From assembly GCA_031268215.1 (NCBI GenBank), contig JAIRXP010000030.1, positions 1 through 44,462 on the forward strand: DNA of 44,462 bases. Direction: 5' to 3'. Each line of letters opens with the position of its first letter. The stretch's first letter is position 1. Positions 33,694 through 41,917 of the stretch are shown here, one piece after another. A model generated the notes under the pieces. It did no database searches. It was not told the DNA's origin and saw only the letters and a list, made by a program, of their open reading frames with translations. A program made the translations under genes and the position numbers. Source of the stretch: Bifidobacteriaceae bacterium. GTDB lineage: Bacteria > Actinomycetota > Actinomycetes > Actinomycetales > WQXJ01.

Positions 33694-33736
33694 CCGGGGT
33701 CCCCGCAAAAGATCCGACTGTAGGGAGGAGGTTTTG
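33694..33736. repeat. 43-bp direct repeat, copy 2
   Basis: Second exact copy, 10 bases after the first (period 53). It ends nine bases before the M23 peptidase stop codon. Read on the minus strand, it follows the peptidase gene and could act as a doubled terminator or processing site. Confidence 0.9.
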
Positions 33737-33745
33737 CGGAGCCAA

Positions 33746-35056
33746 CTAGGAGATGTAGTTCATTGGGTTGACCACGCCGGTGGCGGCGCCAACCCCAATC
33801 TCAAAGTGCAAGTGGCAGCCGGTCGAGGCACCGGTGGTACCGACCAGGCCAATCTTCTGGCCCTTCGACACTTTCTGGCCCGTCGAGACCAAGATGCCCC
33901 CATCCTGCTGGTGATTGTAGGTGGAGAACATCAGCCGGCCGTTGACGTTGCCGTGGCTGATGACCGTCCGGTTCCCATAACCGCCGCCCCAACCGGTGGA
34001 GACAACGGTGCCCGCGGCGCTAGCGAAGATCGACGCGCCGCAACCAGCTTTGAGGTCTACCCCGTCGTGGTGGCGCTGGCTACCGGAAATCGGGTGAACC
34101 CGCCAGCCAAACGGCGAAGACACCGACACTGACGTCAAAGGACGGCCAAAGAAACCAGGGGTGGCTGGCGGCGCTCCGCCGCCGCCATCGCTTAAGCCAA
34201 GTCTGCGGGCCTCCTCCGCAAGAATCTCATCTAGCTGCTTTTGGACGGCCTGGTTCTCCGCCTCAAGGGCGGCCTCTTCCGCCTGGGCGGACGCTTTCTC
34301 ACTCTCAAGATTGGCGGCTAAGGCTTCCATTGATGACTTGAGGTCATCCAGGACCTTCTTGGCCTCCTCAGCGGCCGCCTTGGCCGTTTCCGCTTTGGTC
34401 AGTGCCGCCTCGGCTTTGACCTTGAGGCCAGCGATCTCTTCGGTGACGATCTCAAGCCGGGCCTTGCGGTTCTTGTTGGCGGCCGCCGATTGCTGCGACT
34501 TGGCCATCACAGCCTCGCGGGTGCGGGCAGCCGCGCCCGCGGCGATCAAGTCTTGAGCCGCGGAGTCGATTGACGTCGCCCCCATCAACACCATCAGATC
34601 GGAGCTAGCGGCAGCGTTGCCCATCATCGCGTCGCGCGCCATCGAGCCAAGGGACTGGCGTGATTCCTCAACCAAGGCCACGTCCTGGGATAGCTGTTGA
34701 GTCACATCCTGACGTTGTGTCTCGGCTTGCTCCAGGGAAGCGACCGTCTCTTGGTATTCCTGCTTAGCGGCGGCGTATTCGCTCTGGGCCACCGACAACG
34801 CCGACTCCGCCACCGGCAGCTCCTTGTTGGCGGTCTCAAGCTTAAGATAGGCCTCCTGAAGCGCCTTCGACGTGCCCTCCAGATCAGTCCGGAGTTGGTC
34901 CAATTGCTTCTGGTTGGATGCCCGCTGTTTTTCGAGGTCATCGCGTCCTTTGGCGGCCTGGACCGGCGCCGACGCCATGCCCAGTACCAAAGCGACGGCC
35001 GCCAAAGCGGCCATCACGAGTCCCGTCAACCTGGATCTAAAACGAGCCGAAGCCAA
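33746..35056 (-). CDS. M23 (LytM) peptidase with coiled coil, EnvC/RipC-like FtsEX partner
   Basis: 436 residues. Signal peptide at about 1-34 (a hydrophobic LVMAALAAVALVLGMASA core, AQA-like cleavage at APVQAAKG). Long coiled coil at about 40-285, linker, then the LytM domain (about 310-436). It contains FGWRVHPISGSQRHHDGVDL (metal ligands H and D) and HLHFEI, so the active site looks complete, unlike degenerate EnvC-type activators. It probably cuts peptidoglycan cross-bridges during division and is activated by FtsEX through the coiled coil. It lies 58 bases downstream of ftsX, which supports this. Family relation to mycobacterial RipC is inferred from layout. Confidence 0.9.
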   Translation of the reverse strand: MASARFRSRLTGLVMAALAAVALVLGMASAPVQAAKGRDDLEKQRASNQKQLDQLRTDLEGTSKALQEAYLKLETANKELPVAESALSVAQSEYAAAKQEYQETVASLEQAETQRQDVTQQLSQDVALVEESRQSLGSMARDAMMGNAAASSDLMVLMGATSIDSAAQDLIAAGAAARTREAVMAKSQQSAAANKNRKARLEIVTEEIAGLKVKAEAALTKAETAKAAAEEAKKVLDDLKSSMEALAANLESEKASAQAEEAALEAENQAVQKQLDEILAEEARRLGLSDGGGGAPPATPGFFGRPLTSVSVSSPFGWRVHPISGSQRHHDGVDLKAGCGASIFASAAGTVVSTGWGGGYGNRTVISHGNVNGRLMFSTYNHQQDGGILVSTGQKVSKGQKIGLVGTTGASTGCHLHFEIGVGAATGVVNPMNYIS

Positions 35057-35114
35057 TGTCGCATCTCCTCATATTCGCGTTCGCTTCCTATCCAATTTAG
35101 CGCAGACGCGCCGG

Positions 35115-36035
35115 TCAGACCCGGGTAAACCGTCGCAACGTCAACGCGGAGCTGACTCCGGCCAGGACCACCGCCGCGATCACTAGCCATGGCGCGACGG
35201 CGATGGCATCGTACGGGTTAACGCTGCCCATCACCACGGCGAAGTTCTCCTCCACCCACTTCGACAGCCAAAACTCCGACACTGACCAGAGCGTCCCAAC
35301 GGCCAGTACCGACCCCAAAAGCGCCGCGACGGCGCCTTCCAGCATGAACGGCAACTGGATAAACAGGTTCGAGGCGCCAACTAGGCGCATGATCCCGGTC
35401 TCGCGTTGGCGCGACAGCGCCGATAGCCGGATAGTCGTAGCGATCAACAAGATGGCCGCCAAGCCGAGCACTCCGGCGACCGCCAAAGCCGCCAGCCGTA
35501 CCTTGGACAACAGGTCGAAGAGCTGATCGAAGAGGTCAGATTGATCGACGGCTTGAAGAACTCCCGGCATGGTGCCCACGGCGTCCGTCACCACCGCGAA
35601 CATGTCCGGGTCTTTCAGCTTGACGTGGATGACTGGCCCAAACGCCTCAGCGGTGACTTCGTTTGATATGTAAGAACCACCAAACCGTTCTTGGTATTCC
35701 TCGAACACCGATTGCCCCGACTGATCGAAGACCTCTTCGACGTATTGGGCCAACTCAGCGGATTGCAGACGGTCCTTGATGGCCCGTTGCTGGTCATCAC
35801 TTACCGCACCGCCAGAACAGTTGCCTTGGTCTTGAGCATCCTGAGGGCACAGGTAGATCGATACTTCAACCCGGTCATACCAGGCGCCCTTGATCCGGTC
35901 GACCTGGATTTGCATCATCAGCGCCGCGCCTACGGCGGTCAAGGAGACGAACGTCACCAGGATCACAGCACCGATCATTGAGGCGTTGCGGCGGAATCCG
36001 TGGAGAATCTCAGTCAGAACGAAACGCAGCCGCAT
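35115..36035 (-). CDS. ftsX: Cell division protein FtsX
   Basis: 306 residues. Four membrane segments: one near residues 20-45 (GAVILVTFVSLTAVGAALMM), and three in the C-terminal half, around 185-210, 230-255, and 275-298. Between the first and second lies an exported domain of ~140 residues that should contact the M23 peptidase. The cytoplasmic loop SRQRETGIMRLVGASN is the FtsX hallmark. Pairs with FtsE. The ATG overlaps the ftsE TAA by one base (TAATG), so the two are coupled. Confidence 0.95.
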   Translation of the reverse strand: MRLRFVLTEILHGFRRNASMIGAVILVTFVSLTAVGAALMMQIQVDRIKGAWYDRVEVSIYLCPQDAQDQGNCSGGAVSDDQQRAIKDRLQSAELAQYVEEVFDQSGQSVFEEYQERFGGSYISNEVTAEAFGPVIHVKLKDPDMFAVVTDAVGTMPGVLQAVDQSDLFDQLFDLLSKVRLAALAVAGVLGLAAILLIATTIRLSALSRQRETGIMRLVGASNLFIQLPFMLEGAVAALLGSVLAVGTLWSVSEFWLSKWVEENFAVVMGSVNPYDAIAVAPWLVIAAVVLAGVSSALTLRRFTRV

Positions 36036-36724
36036 TACAGACCCCCGCCGTAGTAGCCGAAGGCCTCGTCGCGGACTATCTGTCCTTCAACCAACTCGAC
36101 CACGCGGTGCTGGGCTTGGTCCACCAGGCCCACGTCGTGAGTGGCCATAACCACGGTGGTGCCGGTCTGGTTGACCCTTTCCAGCACCGCCATGATTCCT
36201 TCTGAGGTACGCGGATCTAGGTTTCCGGTCGGCTCGTCCGCCAACAGAATCTGCGGCCGGTTCACCACCGCCCGGGCTATCGCCACCCGCTGCTGTTCGC
36301 CGCCGGATAGTTCGTGTGGTGTCCGTTTCTCCTTGCCAGCCAGCCCAACCAGTTCCAACACGTCCGGGACTGTCCGCATGATGGCGTGCCGGGGCCGGCC
36401 AATCACTTGCATAGCGAACGCGACGTTCTCAAAAACCGTCTTGCCCTCCAGCAACCGGAAGTCCTGGAAGACGGATCCAATCTGGCGCCGGAAACGGGGT
36501 ATCCGCCGCTGCGGCATCTCGGCGATGTCCTGCCCCAGCACGAACGCACGTCCCGAGGTGATGTGCTCTTCCCTTAGGACCAGCGCCAACAGGGTCGACT
36601 TGCCCGAACCAGAGGCTCCGACCAGGAAGCAGAATTGTCCCCGCAGGATTTCCAAGCTGACGCCGTCAAGCGCCGGCCTGGCTCCGCGGGCGTAGATCTT
36701 GGTTACGTTTTCGAATGTAATCAC
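36035..36724 (-). CDS. ftsE: Cell division ATP-binding protein FtsE
   Basis: 229 residues. MITFENVTKIY opening, Walker A GASGSGKST, Q-loop SVFQDFRLLEGKTVFENVAF, signature LSGGEQQRVAIARAV, Walker B ILLADEPTGNLDP, and H-loop VMATHD. It powers FtsX to regulate cell-wall cutting at the septum. The frame is open 40 codons upstream, but the GTG at 36724 gives the conserved start. No strong ribosome binding site precedes it. A possible -10 (TATGAA in CATTATGAAC) lies about 25 bases further upstream. Divergent from the bL37 gene. Confidence 0.96.
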   Translation of the reverse strand: MITFENVTKIYARGARPALDGVSLEILRGQFCFLVGASGSGKSTLLALVLREEHITSGRAFVLGQDIAEMPQRRIPRFRRQIGSVFQDFRLLEGKTVFENVAFAMQVIGRPRHAIMRTVPDVLELVGLAGKEKRTPHELSGGEQQRVAIARAVVNRPQILLADEPTGNLDPRTSEGIMAVLERVNQTGTTVVMATHDVGLVDQAQHRVVELVEGQIVRDEAFGYYGGGL

Positions 36725-36859
36725 TGAGTACCCGGATAGCTCGTTTCGTTCATAATGCTGGGCCCAGCCAGCGTAACCCGGCCCAGCCACCGGCCCGCGC
36801 TGACACGCCGTCAGGCTAAGATGGCCCGTAGCAGTCAACCACAATGATCAGGAGAAACC

Positions 36860-36934
36860 ATGTCGAAGCGCGCCCGCAAGCGCCGCACGCGTAAGAAATC
36901 ATCCGCCAACCACGGCCACCGGCCCAACGCCTGA
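36860..36934 (+). CDS. 50S ribosomal protein bL37 (24 residues)
   Basis: The product has 24 residues, starts MSKRARKRRTRKK and ends NHGHRPNA. This very basic pattern with a final NHG.RPN is that of bL37, the small ribosomal protein described in mycobacterial 50S subunits and conserved in actinobacteria. AGGAG lies five bases before the ATG. Such genes are often missed because of their length. It stands alone between divergent ftsE and convergent rsrA. A -10-like TAAGAT lies at 36817-36822 and a large hairpin follows the gene. Confidence 0.85.
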   Translation: MSKRARKRRTRKKSSANHGHRPNA

Positions 36935-36952
36935 GCCGTTAACCGAAGGTGC

Positions 36953-37002
36953 GGCGCGGTCTGGAGGAGCCTGTCGATCAACAAGCTCCCCTAGACCGCG
37001 CC
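36953..37002. terminator. Large hairpin between convergent bL37 and rsrA genes
   Basis: GGCGCGGTCT (36953-36962) pairs perfectly with AGACCGCGCC (36993-37002). The inner GGAGGAGC/GCTCCCCT adds eight positions with one mismatch and one G-U pair. The loop is 14 bases. At about 18 bp it is the strongest hairpin seen here. Without a T-run it may work in both directions or need Rho. Confidence 0.65.
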
Positions 37003-37052
37003 ACACCAGCGCCATACCGGCCTCTGAGGCCGCTACCAGCCGTACCCAAATG

Positions 37053-37319
37053 TCAGGCTGGTTGGGCTCCACCCGCACGCAACTCGGTCAGGCGGTCCAC
37101 CACTTTGGCCCGCAACGACGGCGGAGCCGCATCGAGGCAGGCTTCGCGGATGACCGACTTGAGTTTGGTACGGACTTCGTGTTCGTAGGCGCAGTTGTCG
37201 CAGCCGTCCAGATGGTCGCGCATGGCCTCCAGTTCATGTTCATCTAGCTCCTCGTCGATGAACCGATACAAGCGCGGCAGCGCTTCCTCGCAGCCAAACT
37301 GCTGAAATAACGTTTCCAT
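37053..37319 (-). CDS. rsrA: RsrA-type zinc anti-sigma factor
   Basis: 88 residues. The ZAS motif is H36-x3-C40-x2-C43 (RDHLDGCDNC), with the additional conserved C10 in FGCEEALPRLY. In the family, zinc-bound reduced RsrA holds SigR. Disulfide stress oxidises the Cys pair, zinc leaves, and SigR is freed. The start is six bases after the sigR stop, so the two are made together. Confidence 0.93.
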   Translation of the reverse strand: METLFQQFGCEEALPRLYRFIDEELDEHELEAMRDHLDGCDNCAYEHEVRTKLKSVIREACLDAAPPSLRAKVVDRLTELRAGGAQPA

Positions 37320-37325
37320 TAGCCC

Positions 37326-38021
37326 TCACCCCCCGCTCTGATCAACAGAGGCAGGTTCAAATCCCTGGCCGGTCAAGGCCTCGCGCAACTGGGCCCGGCC
37401 GCGGTGCAACCGCGACATGACCGTTCCAATCGGCGTGTCCATGATTTCGGCAATCTCCTTGTAAGAATACCCTTCAACGTCAGCGTAGTAGACCACCATG
37501 CGATAGTCTGCCCGCAGATCGGCTAGGGCTTGTTTGACACGCGAGTCCGGCAGGTGGTCCAAGACTTCGAGTTCGGCCGAACGCAGGCCCACCGATTCGT
37601 GTTCGGAGGCCCGCATGATCTGCCAATCTTCAATCTCATCAGCGTTGGACTGCTGCGGGGACCGCTGCTTCTTGCGGTAGTCGTTGATGTAGGTGTTGGT
37701 CAATATGCGGTGGAGCCAGGCTTTGAGGTTGGTGCCTGGCCGGTATTGGTGAAAGCTTGAGAACGCCTTGGCATAGGTCTCTTGAACCAAGTCCTCGGCG
37801 TCCGCTGGGTTGCGGGTCATGCGCATCGCGGCGGCGTATAGCTGGTCTAGGTACTCCATGGCGTCGCGCTCAAACCGGTCGGCCCGCTCAACGGGGGTCT
37901 CGGTTGGACGCGGGTCATGGGCCGCCTCGTCTGCTGTCACGGACACTGAGCCTACCGGCAGAACAGTCGTTGCCGCACGGCAAAGCGCTTCGATGTGTTC
38001 ACTTCGGACGCTAAAACTCAT
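37326..38021 (-). CDS. sigR: RNA polymerase sigma factor SigR/SigH (thiol-oxidative stress)
   Basis: 231 residues. Region 2: [38 protein letters not shown]...[11 protein letters not shown]. Region 4: [48 protein letters not shown]. These closely match the SigR/SigH group, controlled by RsrA and by redox state through mycothiol. About 45 residues precede region 2. I chose the ATG at 38021; a GTG at 38030 is in frame. GTG codons at 37946 and 37940, after a weak GGTAGG, could start a shorter form. Streptomyces SigR is known to have a longer, unstable form from its stress-induced promoter. Confidence 0.94.
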   Translation of the reverse strand: MSFSVRSEHIEALCRAATTVLPVGSVSVTADEAAHDPRPTETPVERADRFERDAMEYLDQLYAAAMRMTRNPADAEDLVQETYAKAFSSFHQYRPGTNLKAWLHRILTNTYINDYRKKQRSPQQSNADEIEDWQIMRASEHESVGLRSAELEVLDHLPDSRVKQALADLRADYRMVVYYADVEGYSYKEIAEIMDTPIGTVMSRLHRGRAQLREALTGQGFEPASVDQSGG

Positions 38022-38030
38022 ATGAATCAC

Positions 38031-38056
38031 AACGCCAACCCGGCTGGGGTTGTTCC
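38031..38056 (-). promoter_or_regulatory. SigR-type promoter in front of sigR (autoregulation)
   Basis: On the minus strand GGAAC (38056-38052), exactly 18 bases, then GTT (38033-38031). This fits the SigR consensus GGAAT-N18-GTT with one difference. The expected start of transcription is at about 38023, so sigR mRNA from here would be almost leaderless for the ATG at 38021. Confidence 0.7.
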
Positions 38057-38078
38057 CGAAACGTGGTAGACACTTAGT

Positions 38079-38543
38079 ATGAGCCTAATTCGCGTCAAAG
38101 CCCGAGCCTTGATTGGCGCCGCCGCGATCGCCGATGGCGTCGCCGTGCTGCGCCACCCCGAACCCCACGAGGAGGTCGCTGCGGCCACATTGGAGCGGCT
38201 GGAAGAGTCCACCGGGAAGACCGTACCGGCCACCGTGACGGTGCGCGCTACCGCCATAGCCCAGTTGGCCGGCGGCAGCCTGATTGCCACCTCGTTGGCA
38301 CCACGCTTGGGAGCCCTAGCCTCCCTGGGGGCGACGGTCCCGGCTTTGCTGCTGGGTTACCGCTTCTGGAAGGTGAAGGATGATCCGGCCGTCAGAGACC
38401 AACTGCGGGCCGGTTTCTGGCTCCATCTACTACTGACCGGCGCCGACCTGTTGGTCCTCGCCGGACCAACCCGCAGACACAAGCGCCGCAAGGACCGGAG
38501 TCGCAAGACGGCCAAGAACGCCAAGGCAGCCTCAAGAGCGTGA
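38079..38543 (+). CDS. DoxX-like membrane protein
   Basis: 154 residues. Segments: a first one near residues 10-25 ([17 protein letters not shown]), then [38 protein letters not shown], and [17 protein letters not shown], suggesting four helices as in DoxX proteins. The C-terminus is strongly basic ([18 protein letters not shown]). Function in this context is unknown; some DoxX proteins take part in redox or sulfur metabolism, and it is divergent from sigR. The last bases overlap the aroA start (GTGA), so it is co-transcribed with aroA, as in many actinobacteria. Confidence 0.8.
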   Translation: MSLIRVKARALIGAAAIADGVAVLRHPEPHEEVAAATLERLEESTGKTVPATVTVRATAIAQLAGGSLIATSLAPRLGALASLGATVPALLLGYRFWKVKDDPAVRDQLRAGFWLHLLLTGADLLVLAGPTRRHKRRKDRSRKTAKNAKAASRA

Positions 38544-39934
38544 CGGCGCCCGCCGCGTGGCCGGCTCCACGGGCCTTGGGCCCCCTTGACGCCTGGGTCC
38601 GGCTGCCGGGATCAAAATCGCTGACAGCCCGCTACCTGGTGCTGGCCGCCTTGGCGGACGGCCCCAGCCGCATTGACGGGGTGCTGCGAGCCCGCGATTC
38701 GGACCTGATGGAAGACGCGTTGGCGGCTCTGGGCGCCAGAATCAGCCATCCCACGCCCGATGCCGTCGTAGTAGTCCCAGCCGCACGCCCTGGCCACGCC
38801 GCGGGTCAGGGTGATGTTGGCCCAGCGACCGGCCTTCCCTCAGTCACCGTTGACGTGGGGTTGGCCGGCACCGTCATGCGTTTCGTGCCGCCACTGGCGG
38901 CAGTGGGAGCCCGCCAAGTCCAGTTCAGCGGTGATCCGGCCGCCGCCTCGCGGCCGATCACACCGTTGCTCGACGCACTGGAGTCCTTGGGCGCGACCGT
39001 TGACCGGCCGCCCCCCGGTGCGTCACTGCCCTTCTCCGTCACCGGCCAGGGCTCGCTGGCCGGCGGCCAGGTCCGCCTGAATTCATCCGGTTCAAGCCAG
39101 TTCTTGTCCGCGTTGCTGCTGGCTGCGCCCCGGTTCGCCAACGGACTCGAAGTGACACTCGATCCGCCAGAACTGCCCAGCCGTCCCCACGCCAACATGA
39201 CCTTGCGCTGCCTGGCCGCCTTTGGCGGGCGGGCGCGCCAAACCAGCGAATGGTCCTGGCGGGTCGAACCAGGCGGGCTGACCGGCCGCCTCCTGGCGGC
39301 CGAACCGGACTTGTCCAACGCCGGCCCATTCCTGGCCGCGGCGCTAGTCGCAGGTGGCACGGTCAGGGTGGCAGGCTGGCCGCTCCGGACCGATCAGCCC
39401 GGGGACCTCTTGCGAGGCTACTTGGAGGCCTTCGGCGCCAAGGTCACTTGGGCCGCGCCGGCGGCGAAGCCCACCGGTGCCGGCCCGGCAGCTCCCGACG
39501 GCGCCCACCCGGACGGCGAGGTAGGCCAATTGTCTGTCAGCGCACCCGGCGGTGCGATCAGCGGAGTCCGACTCGATCTGAGCCCCGCAGGCGAACTGGC
39601 TCCCACCCTGGCGGCCCTGGCAACGTTAGCTGATTCGCCCAGCCGGTTGCGCGGCATCGGGCATCTACGCGGCCACGAAACTGACCGCCTGGCCGCCCTG
39701 ACCAGCGAGATCAACCGGCTTGGGGGCGACGCACGCGAACTGTCAGATGGGCTCGAAATCCATCCCCGGCCGCTGCGCGGCGCACTGGTGCGGACCTACG
39801 GCGACCATCGAATGGCGACCTTCGGGGCCTTGATTGGGTTGGCCGTGCCCGGCGTGGAGGTCGAGGACATCGCCGCGACCGCCAAGACGCTGCCCGGGTT
39901 CACCAGCTTATGGCGGGAGATGATGGCGGCTTGA
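38540..39934 (+). CDS. aroA: 3-phosphoshikimate 1-carboxyvinyltransferase (EPSP synthase)
   Basis: 464 residues. It joins shikimate 3-phosphate and phosphoenolpyruvate in aromatic amino acid synthesis. Conserved blocks: LPGSKSLTARYLVLAALADGP, GLAGTVMRFVPPLAA (the GNAGT-equivalent loop), LNSSGSSQFLSALLLAAP, RPHANMTLRCL, RGHETDRLAAL and YGDHRMATFGALIG. It is ~30 residues longer than E. coli AroA, mainly in a Pro/Ala/Gly-rich insert around residues 305-330. GTG start overlapping the DoxX-like gene's stop. rsgA begins within its last 25 bases. Confidence 0.96.
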   Translation: MTAPAAWPAPRALGPLDAWVRLPGSKSLTARYLVLAALADGPSRIDGVLRARDSDLMEDALAALGARISHPTPDAVVVVPAARPGHAAGQGDVGPATGLPSVTVDVGLAGTVMRFVPPLAAVGARQVQFSGDPAAASRPITPLLDALESLGATVDRPPPGASLPFSVTGQGSLAGGQVRLNSSGSSQFLSALLLAAPRFANGLEVTLDPPELPSRPHANMTLRCLAAFGGRARQTSEWSWRVEPGGLTGRLLAAEPDLSNAGPFLAAALVAGGTVRVAGWPLRTDQPGDLLRGYLEAFGAKVTWAAPAAKPTGAGPAAPDGAHPDGEVGQLSVSAPGGAISGVRLDLSPAGELAPTLAALATLADSPSRLRGIGHLRGHETDRLAALTSEINRLGGDARELSDGLEIHPRPLRGALVRTYGDHRMATFGALIGLAVPGVEVEDIAATAKTLPGFTSLWREMMAA

Positions 39935-40923
39935 CGGGCTCCTGGGACCACCTCACGGCCGACGACGTACCCGGCCGACCACGCCGTTCCCGCCCCCGCT
40001 CCAAACAACGGCCAGCCCATGGGGATGCCCTGCCCGCCATGGTTATAGGCGTGGACCGCGGGCGCTATTTGACGCACTTGGAGGGGCACACCGTGACGGC
40101 CGTCAAAGCCCGCGAGATGGGCCACCGCTCGGTGGTCGTGGGAGACACGGCCTACCTGGTTGGCGACACCTCCGGCAGTCGGGACGCGCTGGCGCGGATT
40201 GTCCGGGTGGGCCCGCGGGTCACTGAGCTAAGGCGGGCCACTGAAGAAGGCCGGGGCCGTGAGCGAGTGATCGTGGCCGGCGCCAGCCAGATGGTGATTG
40301 TGGCGGCGCTGGCGGATCCAGAACCCCGAACCGGCCTGATAGACCGCCAATTGGTCGCCGCCTATGACGCTGGCATGGGAGCCATCATCTGCCTGACCAA
40401 AGAGGATCTGGCATCTGCGTGGCCCTTGCGCCAGCTATACGAGCCGCTGGGGATCGAAGTAGTGGCCACCGGGCGCGAAGAGCGCCGGCTGTACGGCGTC
40501 GACCGGGTCCGCGAGTTGCTCCTGGGTCAGCTATCGGTGCTGGTAGGGCACTCTGGGGTAGGCAAATCGACGCTCATAAACGAACTCGTGCCGGGCGCCC
40601 GGCGGGCGACTGGCGCGGTCAACCTGGTCACCGGCAAGGGCCGGCACACGTCAAGTTCGGCGGTGGCGCTGGAACTGGCCGGCGGCGGCTGGGTGATCGA
40701 CACGCCCGGGGTACGGTCCTTCGGCTTGAGTCACGTTCGTCCGGGACGGGTGCTGGCGGCCTTCCCGGATTTGGCGGAGGCTGCCGCCCACTGCCCACGA
40801 GCCTGCCCGCACGGCCCGGATTCGGCCGGCTGCGCCCTGAGACAATGGGCCGTGAACTCACCGGAGCGTCAGGTGCGCCTCGGTTCCTACCTGCGTATTC
40901 TTACCACCGCCAAGGGACACTAG
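39910..40923 (+). CDS. rsgA: Ribosome small-subunit GTPase RsgA
   Basis: 337 residues. It helps late 30S assembly. The GTPase domain is circularly permuted as expected: the G4-like TKEDL comes before G1 GHSGVGKST (about residue 213), followed by G2 GKGRHTSS and G3 DTPG (about 263). The C-terminal zinc finger is HCPRACPHGPDSAGCALRQW. An N-terminal OB-fold precedes the GTPase part. Start: ATG at 39910 or TTG at 39931; the latter overlaps the aroA TGA and has GGGAG 11 bases upstream. The choice changes seven residues. Confidence 0.95.
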   Translation: MAGDDGGLTGSWDHLTADDVPGRPRRSRPRSKQRPAHGDALPAMVIGVDRGRYLTHLEGHTVTAVKAREMGHRSVVVGDTAYLVGDTSGSRDALARIVRVGPRVTELRRATEEGRGRERVIVAGASQMVIVAALADPEPRTGLIDRQLVAAYDAGMGAIICLTKEDLASAWPLRQLYEPLGIEVVATGREERRLYGVDRVRELLLGQLSVLVGHSGVGKSTLINELVPGARRATGAVNLVTGKGRHTSSSAVALELAGGGWVIDTPGVRSFGLSHVRPGRVLAAFPDLAEAAAHCPRACPHGPDSAGCALRQWAVNSPERQVRLGSYLRILTTAKGH

Positions 40924-40938
40924 CGAGAGGATCGAAAG

Positions 40939-41853
40939 TTGGCTAAATCACGGCGAAAGGACCCGGAGGACAAGTCACGCCGGGCCTTCCTGGAGCAACT
41001 CGCCCAGGCTCAGGCGGAGCCCGTCGAACCGGAAACCTACCTGTCTGACCTGCGGCTCGCACTTACCTTGGCGGATCAGGCCGATGAAATCACTTTGGCC
41101 CGCTTCCGGGCCAAAGACCTGGATGTGGACCAAAAGGAAGACGAAACCCCTGTCACCGACGCTGACCTAAGGGCCGAACAATTCCTGCGGGACCAGCTAG
41201 CCCGCACCCGTCCAGAAGACCAAGTGCTGGGCGAGGAATTCGGTCACTACAAGACCTCCAAACTGCTCAAGATTCAGGCCAACCGCAAGCGCGCATGGGT
41301 GCTTGACCCGATCGATGGCACCGCCAGCTATGTCCGCGGCGTACCCGTCTGGGCAACCTTGATAGGCCTGGTGGCGGATGGGCGCCCGGCGGTAGGCGTG
41401 GTTTCCGCACCGGCCCTGGGGATGCGCTGGTTCGCCGCCGCCGGCTATGGCGCGTTCAAAGGCTCCGGCATTGACTCCGCCGAACGCCTCAAGGTCTCCA
41501 AGACCAAGAAATTGGGCGAGGCTTTGATGTCCTATTCCTCGCTTTCTAACTGGGAAGACCAGGGACGGCTGCCGGGCTTCATCCGCTTGGTTGGGGACGT
41601 GGGCCGGACTCGTGCCTACGGCGACTTCTGGAGCTACATGCTGGTCGCCGAAGGAGGCGTTGACATAGCCACCGAACCCGAGCTGGCGCCGCACGACATG
41701 ATCGCGCTGGCGCCAATCGTGACCGAGGCTGGAGGCGTGTTCACCGACACACGCGGCAAGGTAGCCGGCCCCTTTGGCCCGGACGCCCTCGCCACCAACG
41801 GCCGGCTGCACCAGCGCGTGACTCCCTATCTGCGCGGCCAGGATAACAAGTAG
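40939..41853 (+). CDS. hisN: Inositol-monophosphatase-family phosphatase, probable histidinol-phosphatase
   Basis: 304 residues. Metal-site motifs: VTDADLRAE, LGEEFG, WVLDPIDGTASYVRGVPVWATLIGLV, and DFWSYMLVAEGGVDIATEPELAPHDMIAL. These fit HisN, the actinobacterial histidinol-phosphate phosphatase of the IMPase fold. About 35 charged residues precede the conserved start and are unusual. TTG start at 40939, with GAGAGGA eight bases before it. Lies 15 bases after rsgA; DoxX-like, aroA, rsgA, hisN form an operon, as in related genomes. Another IMPase-type substrate cannot be excluded. Confidence 0.85.
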   Translation: MAKSRRKDPEDKSRRAFLEQLAQAQAEPVEPETYLSDLRLALTLADQADEITLARFRAKDLDVDQKEDETPVTDADLRAEQFLRDQLARTRPEDQVLGEEFGHYKTSKLLKIQANRKRAWVLDPIDGTASYVRGVPVWATLIGLVADGRPAVGVVSAPALGMRWFAAAGYGAFKGSGIDSAERLKVSKTKKLGEALMSYSSLSNWEDQGRLPGFIRLVGDVGRTRAYGDFWSYMLVAEGGVDIATEPELAPHDMIALAPIVTEAGGVFTDTRGKVAGPFGPDALATNGRLHQRVTPYLRGQDNK

Positions 41854-41895
41854 CCGCCTTGCCCACCCGCGAGTCTCTGGCTCGGTACGCTGTGT

Positions 41896-41914
41896 CCCGA
41901 ACCGGGAATTCGGG
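41896..41914. terminator. Hairpin between convergent hisN and secA
   Basis: CCCGAA (41896-41901) pairs with TTCGGG (41909-41914) around seven bases. It lies three bases before the secA stop position and 43 bases after the hisN stop. Six pairs, no T-run; a weak shared terminator at best. Confidence 0.45.
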
Positions 41915-41917
41915 GCG

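Noticed and set aside
33493..33723. Short open frames across the 43-bp repeats on both strands
   Set aside because: Their products simply mirror the repeat and have no ribosome binding site or conserved features.
33641..33736. CRISPR array
   Set aside because: Only two copies, a 10-base spacer, internal palindromes, and no cas genes.
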